Shown here piece by piece: positions 37,319 to 46,965 of a stretch of 64,000 bases of DNA. The notes under the pieces are model-generated. The model did no database searches, had not been told where the DNA came from, and worked only from the letters and a program-made list of their open reading frames with translations. Both the position numbers and the translations under genes were made by a program. Source of the stretch: Bacteroidota bacterium (GTDB lineage Bacteria > Bacteroidota > Bacteroidia > AKYH767-A > 2013-40CM-41-45); assembly GCA_016721305.1 (NCBI GenBank), contig JADKIH010000007.1, positions 62,001 through 126,000 on the forward strand, in the 5' to 3' direction. Numbering within the stretch: the first letter of the stretch is position 1; the number at the start of each line of letters is the position of its first letter.

Positions 37319-38311
37319 TTATCCAAAATCAATCTCCGTGCTGTCTCCCAAATTCAACGACTGACTCAATCCATGCAAAGAGGCATCACTGCCGATAACG
37401 GAGTGGTGGAGTACGGCGTTTTGAATTTCGGAATAAGAGCCGATGATGGCATCTTTTAAAATCGAATAGTTGACGATAGTATTTTCGCCGATAGAAACAT
37501 TCGGTCCAATGATGCTGTTACTGATAGCACAGTTAGCAGCAATACTGACAGGAGGGATGATAATCGTATTTTCAAATTGTCCGGCTTTTACAGGCGTACA
37601 ATTTTTCTTGAGCATGATGGCATTTGTTTCGAGAAGACTATCCTTCACACCGCAATCGTACCAATTCTCTACAGCAAAGGTTTTGAATTTGCATCCTTCG
37701 GAAATCATGAGCATAATGGCATCGGTTAGATGGAACTCACCATTATTTCGTTGATCGTTGGAGATAATACTCTCCAGACTCTTCATGAGTAAACCTGCAT
37801 CGTGGATTTTATAAATTCCAACGAGCGCAAGATTCGATTTTGGGATGGGAGGTTTCTCGACAAGATTAGTGATATAGCCTTCCTCATTCAATTCGGCTAC
37901 ACCGAAAGTTCGGGGATCAGTAACCTTCTTCACACCCAGAAGTGATTCTTTAGAATTGATGACCTCTGTTAAATCGAGATCGAAGATTGTATCGCCCAAA
38001 GTAATGATGACTTCTTCTTTCGGGTCAACCAAATGACTTGCAAGATAAACGGCATGACCGGTACCATATCGTGGCTCCTGAAGTACGAATTGCGTTTTTA
38101 CTGAAGGGTAAGTAGCTTTGATGTACTCCTCAATTTTGTCGCCTAAGTAACCGATGATAAAAACAAAATCAGTGATCCCGGCTTTAACCAGATTATCGAC
38201 GATATGGGAAAGTATCGGCTTTCCGGCAACAGGAACAAGTGCCTTAGGCTGAGTATGTGTATGAGGCCGGAGCTTGCTTCCGATACCGGCAACGGGAATG
38301 ATCGCTTTCAT
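37319..38311 (-). CDS. Sugar-phosphate nucleotidyltransferase with left-handed helix tail
   Basis: 330 residues. The nucleotidyltransferase domain starts MKAIIPVAGIGSKLRPHTHT with QPKALVPVAGKPIL (G-x-G-S-x-L and the catalytic Lys), EPRYGTGHAVYLAS, ITLGDTIFD (metal Asp) and LVEKPP. Residues 240-325 are hexapeptide-like (ISNSIIGPNVSIGENTIVNY), a left-handed beta-helix. It resembles glucose-1-phosphate thymidylyl/UTP transferases; the sugar cannot be specified. Likely feeds surface glycan synthesis. Intact. Confidence 0.87.
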   Translation of the reverse strand: MKAIIPVAGIGSKLRPHTHTQPKALVPVAGKPILSHIVDNLVKAGITDFVFIIGYLGDKIEEYIKATYPSVKTQFVLQEPRYGTGHAVYLASHLVDPKEEVIITLGDTIFDLDLTEVINSKESLLGVKKVTDPRTFGVAELNEEGYITNLVEKPPIPKSNLALVGIYKIHDAGLLMKSLESIISNDQRNNGEFHLTDAIMLMISEGCKFKTFAVENWYDCGVKDSLLETNAIMLKKNCTPVKAGQFENTIIIPPVSIAANCAISNSIIGPNVSIGENTIVNYSILKDAIIGSYSEIQNAVLHHSVIGSDASLHGLSQSLNLGDSTEIDFG

Positions 38312-38416
38312 TGAAGAAATATTTCCGGAGGCAGGATTTCGATCCGACTACCGGCCTGTAAAAGTATTACTTTTGGCGTATTGAACGACGTTATTTCTTA
38401 ACGAATTATCACGAAT

Positions 38417-39358
38417 ATGAACAATAGAATTACCTCCCTTTTCGGCATCGAATATCCTATAATTCAAGCTGGTATGATCTGGTGCAGTGGGTGGGAACTC
38501 GCTGCAGCGGTTAGTAATGCCGGAGGATTGGGGCTGATTGGTGCCGGATCGATGTACCCTGACGTTTTGAGAACCCATATCCGGAAATGCAAGGAGGCGA
38601 CTTCCAAACCTTTTGGTGTCAATATGCCATTACTTTATCCGAATGTGGAAGAAGTCATGCAAATCATCATCGAAGAGAAAGTGCTTATTGTTTTCACGTC
38701 GGCCGGAAATCCGAAAACCTGGACACCGATTCTCAAATCACATGGCATTAAAGTCGTTCACGTAATTGCGAATAAGAAGTTCGCAATCAAATGTGAAGAA
38801 GCCGGTGTTGATGCAATAGTTGCCGAAGGTTTTGAAGCCGGTGGACATAATGGGCGCGAAGAAACAACAACCCTCGTTCTAATTCCGATGATTCGGGAAG
38901 CTTGTTCCTTACCATTAATTGCTGCCGGCGGAATTGCCAACGGTGCTTCAATGCTGGCCGCCTTTGCTCTGGGTGCTGAAGCCGTTCAAATGGGAACCCG
39001 TTTTGTAGCTTCTATTGAGTCGTCAGGACACGAGGCGTTCAAAAACCGAGTCATCCACAGCGAAGAAGGTGAAACTAAGCTCATGCTTAAGCAACTCACG
39101 CCTGTAAGGCTTATGAGAAATACATTCTTTAATCAGGTTGAAGAGGCCGAAGGCCGTGGAGCAGGCATTGAGGAATTGAAAACACTCCTCGGAAGAGCAC
39201 GCGCTAAAAAAGGAATGTTCGAAGGAGACATGGAAGAAGGAGAACTCGAAATTGGACAGGTATCGGCAGCTGTCCGTCAGATTTTGCCTGCAGGGGAAAT
39301 CGTTAAGAATGTCTGGAATGAATTTCTCGCAGCCAAAGCGAAAATAGCCAATTTGTAA
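38417..39358 (+). CDS. Nitronate monooxygenase / 2-nitropropane dioxygenase-like FMN protein
   Basis: 313 residues, TIM-barrel flavoprotein. Visible blocks: FGIEYPIIQAGMIWCSGWEL, AVSNAGGLGLIGAGSM, AIVAEGFEAGGHNG (FMN and catalytic His region), LIAAGGIANGASMLAAFALG (phosphate-binding loop) and QMGTRFVAS. The fold is shared with FabK enoyl-ACP reductases, so fatty acid synthesis cannot be excluded. The next gene begins one base after its stop; the pair likely forms an operon. Confidence 0.86.
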   Translation: MNNRITSLFGIEYPIIQAGMIWCSGWELAAAVSNAGGLGLIGAGSMYPDVLRTHIRKCKEATSKPFGVNMPLLYPNVEEVMQIIIEEKVLIVFTSAGNPKTWTPILKSHGIKVVHVIANKKFAIKCEEAGVDAIVAEGFEAGGHNGREETTTLVLIPMIREACSLPLIAAGGIANGASMLAAFALGAEAVQMGTRFVASIESSGHEAFKNRVIHSEEGETKLMLKQLTPVRLMRNTFFNQVEEAEGRGAGIEELKTLLGRARAKKGMFEGDMEEGELEIGQVSAAVRQILPAGEIVKNVWNEFLAAKAKIANL

Positions 39359-39359
39359 A

Positions 39360-40414
39360 ATGATCAACTTCCTCATCGTAGGCCAGGGTATAGGTGGATC
39401 GGTGCTTACGGCACGATTAAAAGACTTCGGAAAAAGTGTTTTTGTGATCGACAAGCTCAACCCAAATGCTTCCTCTCAGGTTGCAGCCGGCTTGGTGAAT
39501 CCGATTACAGGTCGCCGGATTGTCAAATCATGGATGGCAGATACGGCTTTACCGATTGCATTTGATTTCTACAAAAAGGCGGAGGAGAAATTCGGCCAGC
39601 GCTTCTTTCATTCGGTCGATGCGCTCGAATTAGTTGGCAGCGTGCATGAGCTCAACGAATGGACACGCCGTGCCGACGAGCAGGATTTACAACACTATTT
39701 TTCTCAGGAGTCATTTGAAGAAGCTTCCTATCGACCATGTTTAAAGGACTTCAAAAAACTCATGCGAATCACGCAATCAGGTTGGATGAATATGCCGGCG
39801 TATACCAAAGCCATCCGCGAGTCCCTGATAAGTGAGTCGGCTTTTCAAATGAAGTGTTTGATTATTCGCAATTGAAAATTCATTCCGATTGCATCGAATA
39901 TAACGGAATTGAGGCGGAGAAAATCATTTTCTGTGAAGGCTATCAATGTCAAAACAGTCCTTATTGGAAAGAGGTTCCCATGCTTCCTGCAAAGGGTGAA
40001 ATCATGACGATAGAATGTCCATCGATGCCGGAAGATTTTATCGTACTCAGCGGAATGTTTATTATTCCGATCGGTAATAAGCGCTTCCGTTGCGGCGCCA
40101 CTTATGAGTGGAAATTTTCCGACGAGTTACCAAGTGCAGGAGGGAAAGTAAAGCTGATCGATTTGCTTAATGAAAATATCAAAGTACCCTATACCATTAT
40201 CGAACACACGGCAGGAGTAAGGCCTACCGTAAAAGACAGACGACCGGTAATTGGAGCGCATCCCACCTCGGACCGTGTTCTTATTTTTAACGGGCTTGGA
40301 ACAAAAGGAGTGATGCTCTCCCCATTATTTTCACTGCAAATGGCAGAGTGGCTGGAAGGGAAAACGCAATTGAATCCGGAAGTAAATGTAAATCGCTTTC
40401 TTAAAATGCGTTAA
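39360..40414 (+). CDS. FAD-dependent oxidoreductase (DAO/DadA type), one frameshift
   Basis: About 350 residues. N-terminal FAD Rossmann motif FLIVGQGIGGSVLTARL (residues 4-20) and ASSQVAAGLVNPITGRRIV. The frame shifts near 39860, then continues IIFCEGYQCQNSPYWKEVPM, LPAKGEIMTIECP, and C-terminal HTAGVRPTVKDRRPVIGAHP and IFNGLGTKGVMLSPLFS, which close the FAD site. D-amino-acid-oxidase family; resembles the oxidase part of MnmC-like proteins. Substrate unknown. It starts directly after the nitronate-monooxygenase-like gene. Confidence 0.82.
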
Positions 40415-41292
40415 TCTTCAGAAGTAAATACTACGGCAATGTGATTACCCTGCTTGTCTGCTGCTATCCGTTTGAATGGTGGCACATTCATTTCATCGAA
40501 ACGACTATCGCCAACCCAACCTTGTTCGGCAGGATTCAAGCGAAAAAGATTATTCATAAAACCGCTCACAAGCGTACCATCTTTCAAAAAGGCAAAATCT
40601 TCTGACCCCTTAATCATTTTGACCTTTACCAGCGTTTTATTCGTTTTTACGTTATAGGTATTGAGATACCAATTTACCGAATCACGTTTTTCGATGAAGT
40701 AAATTAAATCCTTCTTTTTCGGCGACATCTTTATACAACGACCCGGTTCGTTGCAAATAAATTTTTGTTCACCGTTTGTTCGATCCAGAATGACTAATCG
40801 GTTAGGAGATCCGACAAGAAACATAGCAATTTTTGAAGTGCCTATCAAACAGAAGTATCCTACGCTATCTGTCTTCGCAATCAAATCAGCTGAATTCATT
40901 TGTGGCCAGGGCATCGAGTATAGTCTTTGTCCTGAATCAGCATCGACACGAACTACGTACACCAATTTACCGTCGTCACTAAATGTTGGAGAGTATTCTG
41001 ATTCCTTCGTATTTGTAATTTGCTTTTTAGATTTCTTCTGAATATCGTACATCCAGACATCAGATTGAGTAGAATCAGTTTCACTAATGGAAACAAAAAG
41101 CATAAACTGTCCATCCGGACTGAAACAAGGCTGATTATCATACCCCTTTCGAGCTGTAATATTTTTCCCTTTATTGAAGTCAACATGACCGGCACCTAGC
41201 TTTGTTTCAAAAAGCATGATATCCGTGTCAGGCATCTGAGCGAACAATTTCGATGAAAACAAGAGTAGGGTTAAGAGGAGGGCGGGTTTCAT
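40411..41292 (-). CDS. Exported WD40-like/PD40 beta-propeller protein
   Basis: 293 residues with a signal peptide (MKPALLLTLLLFSSKLFAQ). PD40-type strands follow: NQPCFSPDGQFMLFVSISE and SEYSPTFSDDGKLVYVVRVD, the TolB-type propeller repeats, then a shorter irregular half. Periplasmic; partner unknown. It overlaps the FAD oxidoreductase stop by 4 bases (convergent). Intact. Confidence 0.78.
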   Translation of the reverse strand: MKPALLLTLLLFSSKLFAQMPDTDIMLFETKLGAGHVDFNKGKNITARKGYDNQPCFSPDGQFMLFVSISETDSTQSDVWMYDIQKKSKKQITNTKESEYSPTFSDDGKLVYVVRVDADSGQRLYSMPWPQMNSADLIAKTDSVGYFCLIGTSKIAMFLVGSPNRLVILDRTNGEQKFICNEPGRCIKMSPKKKDLIYFIEKRDSVNWYLNTYNVKTNKTLVKVKMIKGSEDFAFLKDGTLVSGFMNNLFRLNPAEQGWVGDSRFDEMNVPPFKRIAADKQGNHIAVVFTSED

Positions 41293-41309
41293 TGGGATCA
41301 GTAATCTAG

Positions 41310-41342
41310 ATTGAAGATTGAATATTGAAGATTGAAAATTGG
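41310..41342. repeat. Period-7 repeat (ATTGAAG family)
   Basis: ATTGAAG ATTGAAT ATTGAAG ATTGAAA ATTGG, just upstream of the PD40 gene start. The reverse complement of the same unit recurs at 63964. Confidence 0.75.
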
Positions 41343-41359
41343 TTGCTCTAAGGAAACTG

Positions 41360-41394
41360 CTTTTGGCTTTTGACTTTTGATTTTTGACTTTTTT
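41360..41394. repeat. Period-7 repeat (CTTTTGA family)
   Basis: CTTTTGG CTTTTGA CTTTTGA TTTTTGA CTTTTTT, immediately before the stop of the minus-strand membrane-protein gene. Confidence 0.65.
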
Positions 41395-41400
41395 TCCTGA

Positions 41401-42069
41401 CTAAAGTCTGTACTCTACGCCATCAGCCGATTTTTTAACCATGTGGACTTCAACATCCATGCTGTCTACACGCGAGCTTACATGAGTAACAGTACTGGTG
41501 TAACCACGAATAATAGCTTTCTCATTGGTTTGTATATCGAGAACTTTTATTGAATCCAGTTTACCACCGAAGACGATGTCGCGCTGAATCGTAGCGTGGA
41601 AGAAACCCTTTTTGCGAATCATCTTGTAATGGGGAAAATCGTCAGTCGACATCACTGTATTTTGACGCTCCAGATAGATTCGTCCTTCTACTAAAAATGA
41701 CTCTGAATTTGCATCTGAGAAATGAGAAGTAAGAATGAAATTCAACACCATAGAAGGAGAGAGCAAAAACATAGGAATAGTAAGAGTGAAAATGGTGAAA
41801 TAATACTTCACATATTTTGAAATATCCGAACGCCATGCCAGACCACTGAGGATAATAGCAGAGCAAACGAAGCCGGTAAAGAAATAATTAATGACATAGC
41901 CTGATGATCCCTTAAGAATCAAAGAAGCGATGTACCCGAATAAAAATATACCATGAAAAGCGACGTAGAGTACAAACTTTTCCTTTCTGACATCCTTGTT
42001 GACGATCAGAAGAATCAATCCTGAAATTACTGAGCCGATGAAGGCAATTATGGCAATGTAAAATGACAT
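41401..42069 (-). CDS. Hypothetical membrane protein
   Basis: 222 residues, intact. Four membrane helices in the first 115 residues (FYIAIIAFIGSVISGLILLI; FVLYVAFHGIFLFGYIASLI; INYFFTGFVCSAIILSGLAW; YYFTIFTLTIPMFLLSPSMV). The remaining 105 residues are beta-rich (FFHATIQRDIVFGGKLDSIK) and probably face one side of the membrane. No family recognised. Divergent from the PNGase F-like gene with overlapping promoters. Confidence 0.65.
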   Translation of the reverse strand: MSFYIAIIAFIGSVISGLILLIVNKDVRKEKFVLYVAFHGIFLFGYIASLILKGSSGYVINYFFTGFVCSAIILSGLAWRSDISKYVKYYFTIFTLTIPMFLLSPSMVLNFILTSHFSDANSESFLVEGRIYLERQNTVMSTDDFPHYKMIRKKGFFHATIQRDIVFGGKLDSIKVLDIQTNEKAIIRGYTSTVTHVSSRVDSMDVEVHMVKKSADGVEYRL

Positions 42070-42088
42070 AAAATGAATGGATTATTTT

Positions 42089-42110
42089 TACATTTGGAAA
42101 CACAAAGCTA
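42089..42110. promoter_or_regulatory. Face-to-face divergent promoter elements
   Basis: Plus-strand TACATTTG (42089-42096) and minus-strand TAGCTTTG (read from CAAAGCTA at 42103-42110) are both exact TAnnTTTG matches, oriented towards the PNGase F-like gene and the membrane-protein gene respectively, with their predicted start sites inside each other's core. Confidence 0.45.
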
Positions 42111-42116
42111 CATAAG

Positions 42117-44359
42117 ATGATGCAATTATTGCAAAAGATTCAAAGATTTAGCCTGATTTTGGCCACAATTATAACATTTAGTCAATCCGTAGCAAAAGCT
42201 TCGGTCGGAGATACAACCATTGTTCATGGATTCAGCAATCTTCTCCATCAGAACTGCAATACCGGTCGAAGCGATTTTCAGTTTCCATCTGATTCATTGT
42301 CTTTCTACAGGATTCTGCTCAAATATCAGCTTTCCTGTCCTTCATTTGGCTGCGATATTTACGATAGAATTGCCACTCTAAAAGTATTGCATCCGACAGG
42401 AAGTATGGATTCAACAGTAACTTACACTTATTCATTCTCAGTAAACGGCTACATCCGGATTCACTATCATTTATGTTCGATACGACTTATTCATATCAAT
42501 ATGATACAACATTAAATCAAATCGACTCCTTCCCGAATTCACCTTTTGAAGTTTTGTTTTACAATGACACACTGAATCCAACTTCAGCAACAGATACTCT
42601 GGTTGTTTGGCCAACATATTATAATAATTATACGTTCGATACGAATGGAGTAGCGACCGATTCATTACTTGTTCCGTTCGACAGCATAGCTTATCAGCAA
42701 GTTGATAGCTTTTATACGGTGTTCGAAGTAAAAGAGCCATTCGAAATTGCAAGAGCAATTACTCCATACGGAATGGCAGTTAATCTCTGGTACGATCTAA
42801 CCGACTATCAATCCATCTTACGCGATAGTGTAACGCTGCAATCAAATGTGTGCGGATATAGCAATGGTTGGTTTGTAACGACGGATTTCTATTTTATCGA
42901 AGGCACTCCGCCATTGCATGCTTCAAAGGTTACTAATTTGTGGAATGGAACTTTCGCTTATGGAAATGCCAATAACCCGATTGAAAATCATTTGCAACCG
43001 CTTACTCTAACTCCGGATTCAACCACTGTTCGTGAAAAGATTCGTCTCATCACTACAGGTCACGGCTTCGGAGGTTTTCCGAATCAGGAAGTGGCAGAGT
43101 TTTATGATGTCACTCATACGATTGATATCAATGGAAGCACATTTAACCAACATCTTTGGAGAAGTGATTGCGGATCGAATCCGCTTTATCCGCAAGGTGC
43201 ACCCGGCTATACAAGCACGTGGTTCTACAAACGAGCCAACTGGTGTCCGGGATCCTATGTAACACCGCATGATTATGATGCAAGCTCATTCTTAAGTCTG
43301 GGCTCAAATTTGACCGTAGATTACAACATGGTTCCTTATACGGTAACAGGCGGTCCGTCGGGCTTTTATGCACCGGAATACTACATTCAATCACAGGCAA
43401 TCGAGTACGACAATGTAGCTTACATCAATAATGCTTCAATAGAGCGAATCATTTCGCCAACGAGCGACTATGACGGACGACGTCGTAACCCAATCTGTGA
43501 GGGAATGAGTCCGATGATCACGATCAAAAATAACGGAGCCGATACATTGAGGACAGTTACGGTTAGTTATTACATCGACAATGGCGGAGCTCAAACATAC
43601 GTTTGGAATGGAGCTCTGGCAATGATGGACAGTACAAGTATTGAACTCCCTCCAATTGGATTCAGTGCCGGAGCGCATAGTTTTACCGCCTATCTTGATC
43701 AACCGAATAATGCTGCAGATGAATATACGTTCGACGATACGCTCACAACATCTTTTGTTACAACGAATGTCTACAACACAAATTTCATACGCATCTTCTT
43801 AAAGACAGACAATTCACCTAACGAAGCATCATGGACGGTGAAAGATGAATCAGGAAATGTTCTCTATCAGCGAACAAATTTCCCGGGTGCAGGAGTAACT
43901 TATATGGACACAGTGTATCTCGCCAACGGTTGCTATTCATTTACAGCCTACGACTCTTATGGCGATGGATTGTGCTGCTACAACGGCAATGGCTTCTTCC
44001 GCTTGCTCAAAGGTTCAACCGGAACCATCATCGCTACTGCAGGAGATTACGGTGATTTCATGAATGTAAATCTAACCATCGACTACCAGGTAGGTATTGA
44101 TGAGATCAGTGAATCACAGGAACTCTTTATTTATCCGAATCCTTCGCATGGAGAGATCAGATTAAACACATCTATCTTATCGGAAGAAGTCAATATTGAC
44201 TTGATAGATATGACAGGAAGAGTTGTTTATATCGCTAACAGAATAGCTATCGAAGATTATACATGTACTTTATCTTTTCCTGAAGTAAACTCCGGCATTT
44301 ACTTCTTGAGATTGCACAGTAAGACAGGCGATTTAATCAGAAAAATTGTCATAGAATAA
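42117..44359 (+). CDS. Secreted peptide-N-glycosidase F-like protein with T9SS domain, one frameshift
   Basis: About 750 residues. The first 110 codons carry a signal peptide (FSLILATIITFSQSVAKA) and a PNGase F N-terminal-type start; a frameshift near 42465 joins the main part. The C-terminal PNGase-F-like domain includes IRLITTGHGFGGFPNQEVAE, then TFNQHLWRSDCGSNPLYPQG and RANWCPGSYVTPHDYD. A beta-sandwich region follows, then a T9SS type A domain (LFIYPNPSHGEIRLN ... GIYFLRLHSKTGD). PNGases cut Asn-linked glycans from glycoproteins; catalytic residues were not located with certainty. Next gene starts one base after the stop. Confidence 0.83.
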
Positions 44360-44360
44360 T

Positions 44361-45593
44361 ATGCAGAAATTAAATCCTCTCATTCTATTATTGCTTTTGC
44401 TCACTTGGCAAAATTCTGTTGCACAAATTCCCGGCTGTACAGATCCACTGGCCACAAGTTATAATAACGGCGCCACATTGAACGATGGCTCTTGCGTATA
44501 TACAACAGTATACGTTACACCGGCAACGACTGTAATTCTCGATCCGGTAGTTAGTGAAACATCCGGCCTAATTGCATGGAACAATCATTTGCTCACTATT
44601 AATGATGATGCCGATACATATTTGCACGAGCTCGATACATTAACCGGAGCAATCACGAATGGATACTTTCTTCCTAATGTAAACAATTACGATTGGGAAG
44701 AAATCTCTCAAGACAGCCTATACATTTATGTTGGCGACTTCGGCAATAATACCAGCGGAAACAGAACCGACATGCATGTTCTGAGAGTTCTGAAATCAAC
44801 ACTCACTTCCGGAGCACCGCAGATTGACACAATATATTTCTCGTATGCCGATCAAACAGATTTTACAGCAGTCAGCGGCAATCAAACCGATTTTGATTGC
44901 GAATCGATGATTGTTACGGAAGACAGTATTTTCTTATTTCAGAAACAATGGGTGAGTCACCAGACTAAATTATATGGTTTCCCGAATATTCCGGGGACTT
45001 ATTCTGCACCACCTTTGGGTACTTGCACGGTAAATGGAATGATAACCGGAGCAACTTATTTAAAAGAGAAACGACTTGTAGTCCTATGCGGATACACAAC
45101 TTCCATATCACCGTTTTTCTTTCTGCTTTACGATTATCCGGGACATAATTTCTTTGGATGTAATAAACGAAAGATCGGAGTATCGCTTTCGTTCGAGCAA
45201 ACTGAAGGCGTTGCCACTGTTGACGGGTTAAAATATTATATGAGCAATGAGCGATTTGATCATTCTCCGATATACAATTCCGAGGCATTATACACTTTTG
45301 ATCTTTCTTCATATTTGTCAAATTACATTTCGGGGCTTACGCTAAGTTCGACAGGAATTGATCAAGCTACCAGAATCAACATTTTCCCAAATCCATTTAC
45401 TGAGCAGTTCAATGTAAGTTTCGATAGAATGGAGCAGGGGAACGACTTCAGAATTTTCGATATAAATGGAAAAGAAGTTTTCTTCAGTGATTCAAAAGAC
45501 TTGAATCAGGTCATCAATGGAAAAAACTGGTCTGCCGGAACTTATTTTGTAAAGACTCCGGATGGTTCAAAACTTAAAATAATCAAGAACTAG
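44361..45593 (+). CDS. Secreted T9SS protein with esterase-like-phytase-type propeller
   Basis: 410 residues: a signal peptide (LILLLLLLTWQNSVAQ), a short Cys-containing motif GCTDPLATSYNNGATLNDGS common in T9SS cargo, then a propeller-like domain (SETSGLIAWNNHLLTINDDA; YDWEEISQDSLYIYVGDFGN), ending in a type A sorting domain INIFPNPFTEQFNVSFD and SAGTYFVKTPDGSK. Surface-exposed; function not known. It begins two bases after the stop of the PNGase F-like gene, probably one operon. Confidence 0.82.
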   Translation: MQKLNPLILLLLLLTWQNSVAQIPGCTDPLATSYNNGATLNDGSCVYTTVYVTPATTVILDPVVSETSGLIAWNNHLLTINDDADTYLHELDTLTGAITNGYFLPNVNNYDWEEISQDSLYIYVGDFGNNTSGNRTDMHVLRVLKSTLTSGAPQIDTIYFSYADQTDFTAVSGNQTDFDCESMIVTEDSIFLFQKQWVSHQTKLYGFPNIPGTYSAPPLGTCTVNGMITGATYLKEKRLVVLCGYTTSISPFFFLLYDYPGHNFFGCNKRKIGVSLSFEQTEGVATVDGLKYYMSNERFDHSPIYNSEALYTFDLSSYLSNYISGLTLSSTGIDQATRINIFPNPFTEQFNVSFDRMEQGNDFRIFDINGKEVFFSDSKDLNQVINGKNWSAGTYFVKTPDGSKLKIIKN

Positions 45594-45595
45594 TT

Positions 45596-46015
45596 TCAGA
45601 TTAAAATCTGATACGAATCTCCGGCATCTTCAACCTTTAAGCGATTTAACGGAAATCGTGCAGGACCATTAATGACCTCACCATGTTTGGTGAAATTGCT
45701 TCCATGCTGATTGCAAATAAATCTGTTGCCATCAAACACCAACGGATATTCGGCATGCGTACATTGCAAAACGAAAGCCGTCATTCCTGCTGTCTCCTGT
45801 ACCAACGCAAGATCTGCTCCATATCCCTTTACACGGATGATTGCAATCGTATGACCCGTCATTTGGCTTTTTAGCACAGGGATTTTCCTTTCCGCTACAG
45901 CCGATTGAATCACCAACATATTTGAGCAACCATCAAGCAGCGTAGCTACGGCAGCGACGCCACCAATGGCAAGACAAAGTGTGCAGGATTTTTTCAGGAA
46001 TTGGCGGCGATGCAT
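45596..46015 (-). CDS. Rieske [2Fe-2S] domain protein
   Basis: 139 residues. The start MHRRQFLKKSCTLCLAIGGV resembles a Tat or lipoprotein-like export signal, with a Cys in LLDGCSN (30). The Rieske cluster motifs are CTHAEYPL (Cys85, His87) and CNQHGSNF (Cys101, His104). The spacing between the pairs is short, as in small soluble Rieske proteins. Likely periplasmic electron transfer; no partner oxygenase or cytochrome nearby. Convergent with the T9SS gene, 2 bp apart. Confidence 0.85.
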   Translation of the reverse strand: MHRRQFLKKSCTLCLAIGGVAAVATLLDGCSNMLVIQSAVAERKIPVLKSQMTGHTIAIIRVKGYGADLALVQETAGMTAFVLQCTHAEYPLVFDGNRFICNQHGSNFTKHGEVINGPARFPLNRLKVEDAGDSYQILI

Positions 46016-46028
46016 TGTTTGGAGGCTA

Positions 46029-46091
46029 TTGGTAGTTGGTAGTTGGTAATTAGAAATTAGAAATTAGAAATTGGTAATTAGAAACTTGGGG
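46029..46091. repeat. Period-7 repeat (TTGGTAG / TTAGAAA)
   Basis: Nine consecutive heptamers: TTGGTAG twice, TTGGTAA, TTAGAAA three times, TTGGTAA, TTAGAAA, CTTGGGG, 14 bases upstream of the Rieske gene. Confidence 0.8.
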
Positions 46092-46197
46092 GGGCTTTGC
46101 ATTTGATGTGGCTACAGACAATAGTCATAACCAACAGGGCGAATATAGCCTAAAAAATGAAAATACATGAACCCAACTGTGAAATGAATTCAACAAA

Positions 46198-46229
46198 AAA
46201 GGTCCATAAACTGATGCTCATGGACCTTT
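46198..46229 (-). terminator. Terminator after the response regulator gene
   Basis: A 10-base perfect stem (AAAGGTCCAT / ATGGACCTTT) with 12-base loop; on the minus strand the stem leads into a T-rich tract, 18 bases after the gene's stop. Confidence 0.75.
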
Positions 46230-46246
46230 AATAACATGTATGAAAT

Positions 46247-46951
46247 TTAAGCTTTTGCGGCTTCTTCGATCAGGCGGAAACCTTTTCCGTGGATGTTGAT
46301 GATATCTAGTGATTGATCATCCTTCAAATATTTGCGAAGCTTTGTAATGAATACATCCATACTTCGTGCATTGAAGTAGTTGTCGTCACCCCAGATTTCT
46401 TTGAGCGCCTTCTGCCGAGGGAGCAATTCATTTTTATAAATGCAGAGCATACGGAGCAATTCGGCTTCTTTCGGAGAGAGCTTCTGAGAATCCGTTCCCA
46501 TAATGATAGTACGGTGATCGAAGTTGAAATGGTATTTACCGATATTGAATTCTTTCTGCGATGGATCGTGATTTTTGTCAAGACTTCTCTTCAGGATAGC
46601 TTTCAGCTTATACAGCAGAACTTCTGAATCGAAAGGCTTGGTTACATAATCATCGGCGCCGACGCGGAATCCGGAAAGCATATCTTCCTTCATGGTTTTT
46701 GCCGTCAGGAAAATAATAGGAATGTGTTCATCCTTTTCACGGATCTCTTTAGCGAGCGTGAAGCCGTCTTTGCGAGGCATCATGACATCGAGTATGCAGA
46801 TATCATATTTCCCTGAAACAAATTGATCATAGCCGGCGAAACCGTCAGTACAAAGTTTCACTTCATACTCGTTTAGCTCGAGATAATTCTTCAGGACTGA
46901 ACCAAAGTTCGGATCATCTTCAACCAGCAGAATTTTAGTTTTGGTAGTCAT
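46247..46951 (-). CDS. OmpR-family response regulator
   Basis: 234 residues, intact. Receiver: ILLVEDDPNFGSVLKNYLEL, phosphoacceptor Asp in YDICILDVMMPRKDGF (about 55), IIFLTAKT, and Lys in DDYVTKPF. C-terminal winged helix: LSPKEAELLRMLCIYKNELL and RSMDVFITKLRKYLKDD. It follows the sensor kinase gene by 14 bp. A TTAAC box array lies just beyond the kinase gene, in the promoter of the divergent T9SS gene, the natural candidate target. Confidence 0.95.
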   Translation of the reverse strand: MTTKTKILLVEDDPNFGSVLKNYLELNEYEVKLCTDGFAGYDQFVSGKYDICILDVMMPRKDGFTLAKEIREKDEHIPIIFLTAKTMKEDMLSGFRVGADDYVTKPFDSEVLLYKLKAILKRSLDKNHDPSQKEFNIGKYHFNFDHRTIIMGTDSQKLSPKEAELLRMLCIYKNELLPRQKALKEIWGDDNYFNARSMDVFITKLRKYLKDDQSLDIINIHGKGFRLIEEAAKA

Positions 46952-46965
46952 AATGCTATGTTTTT

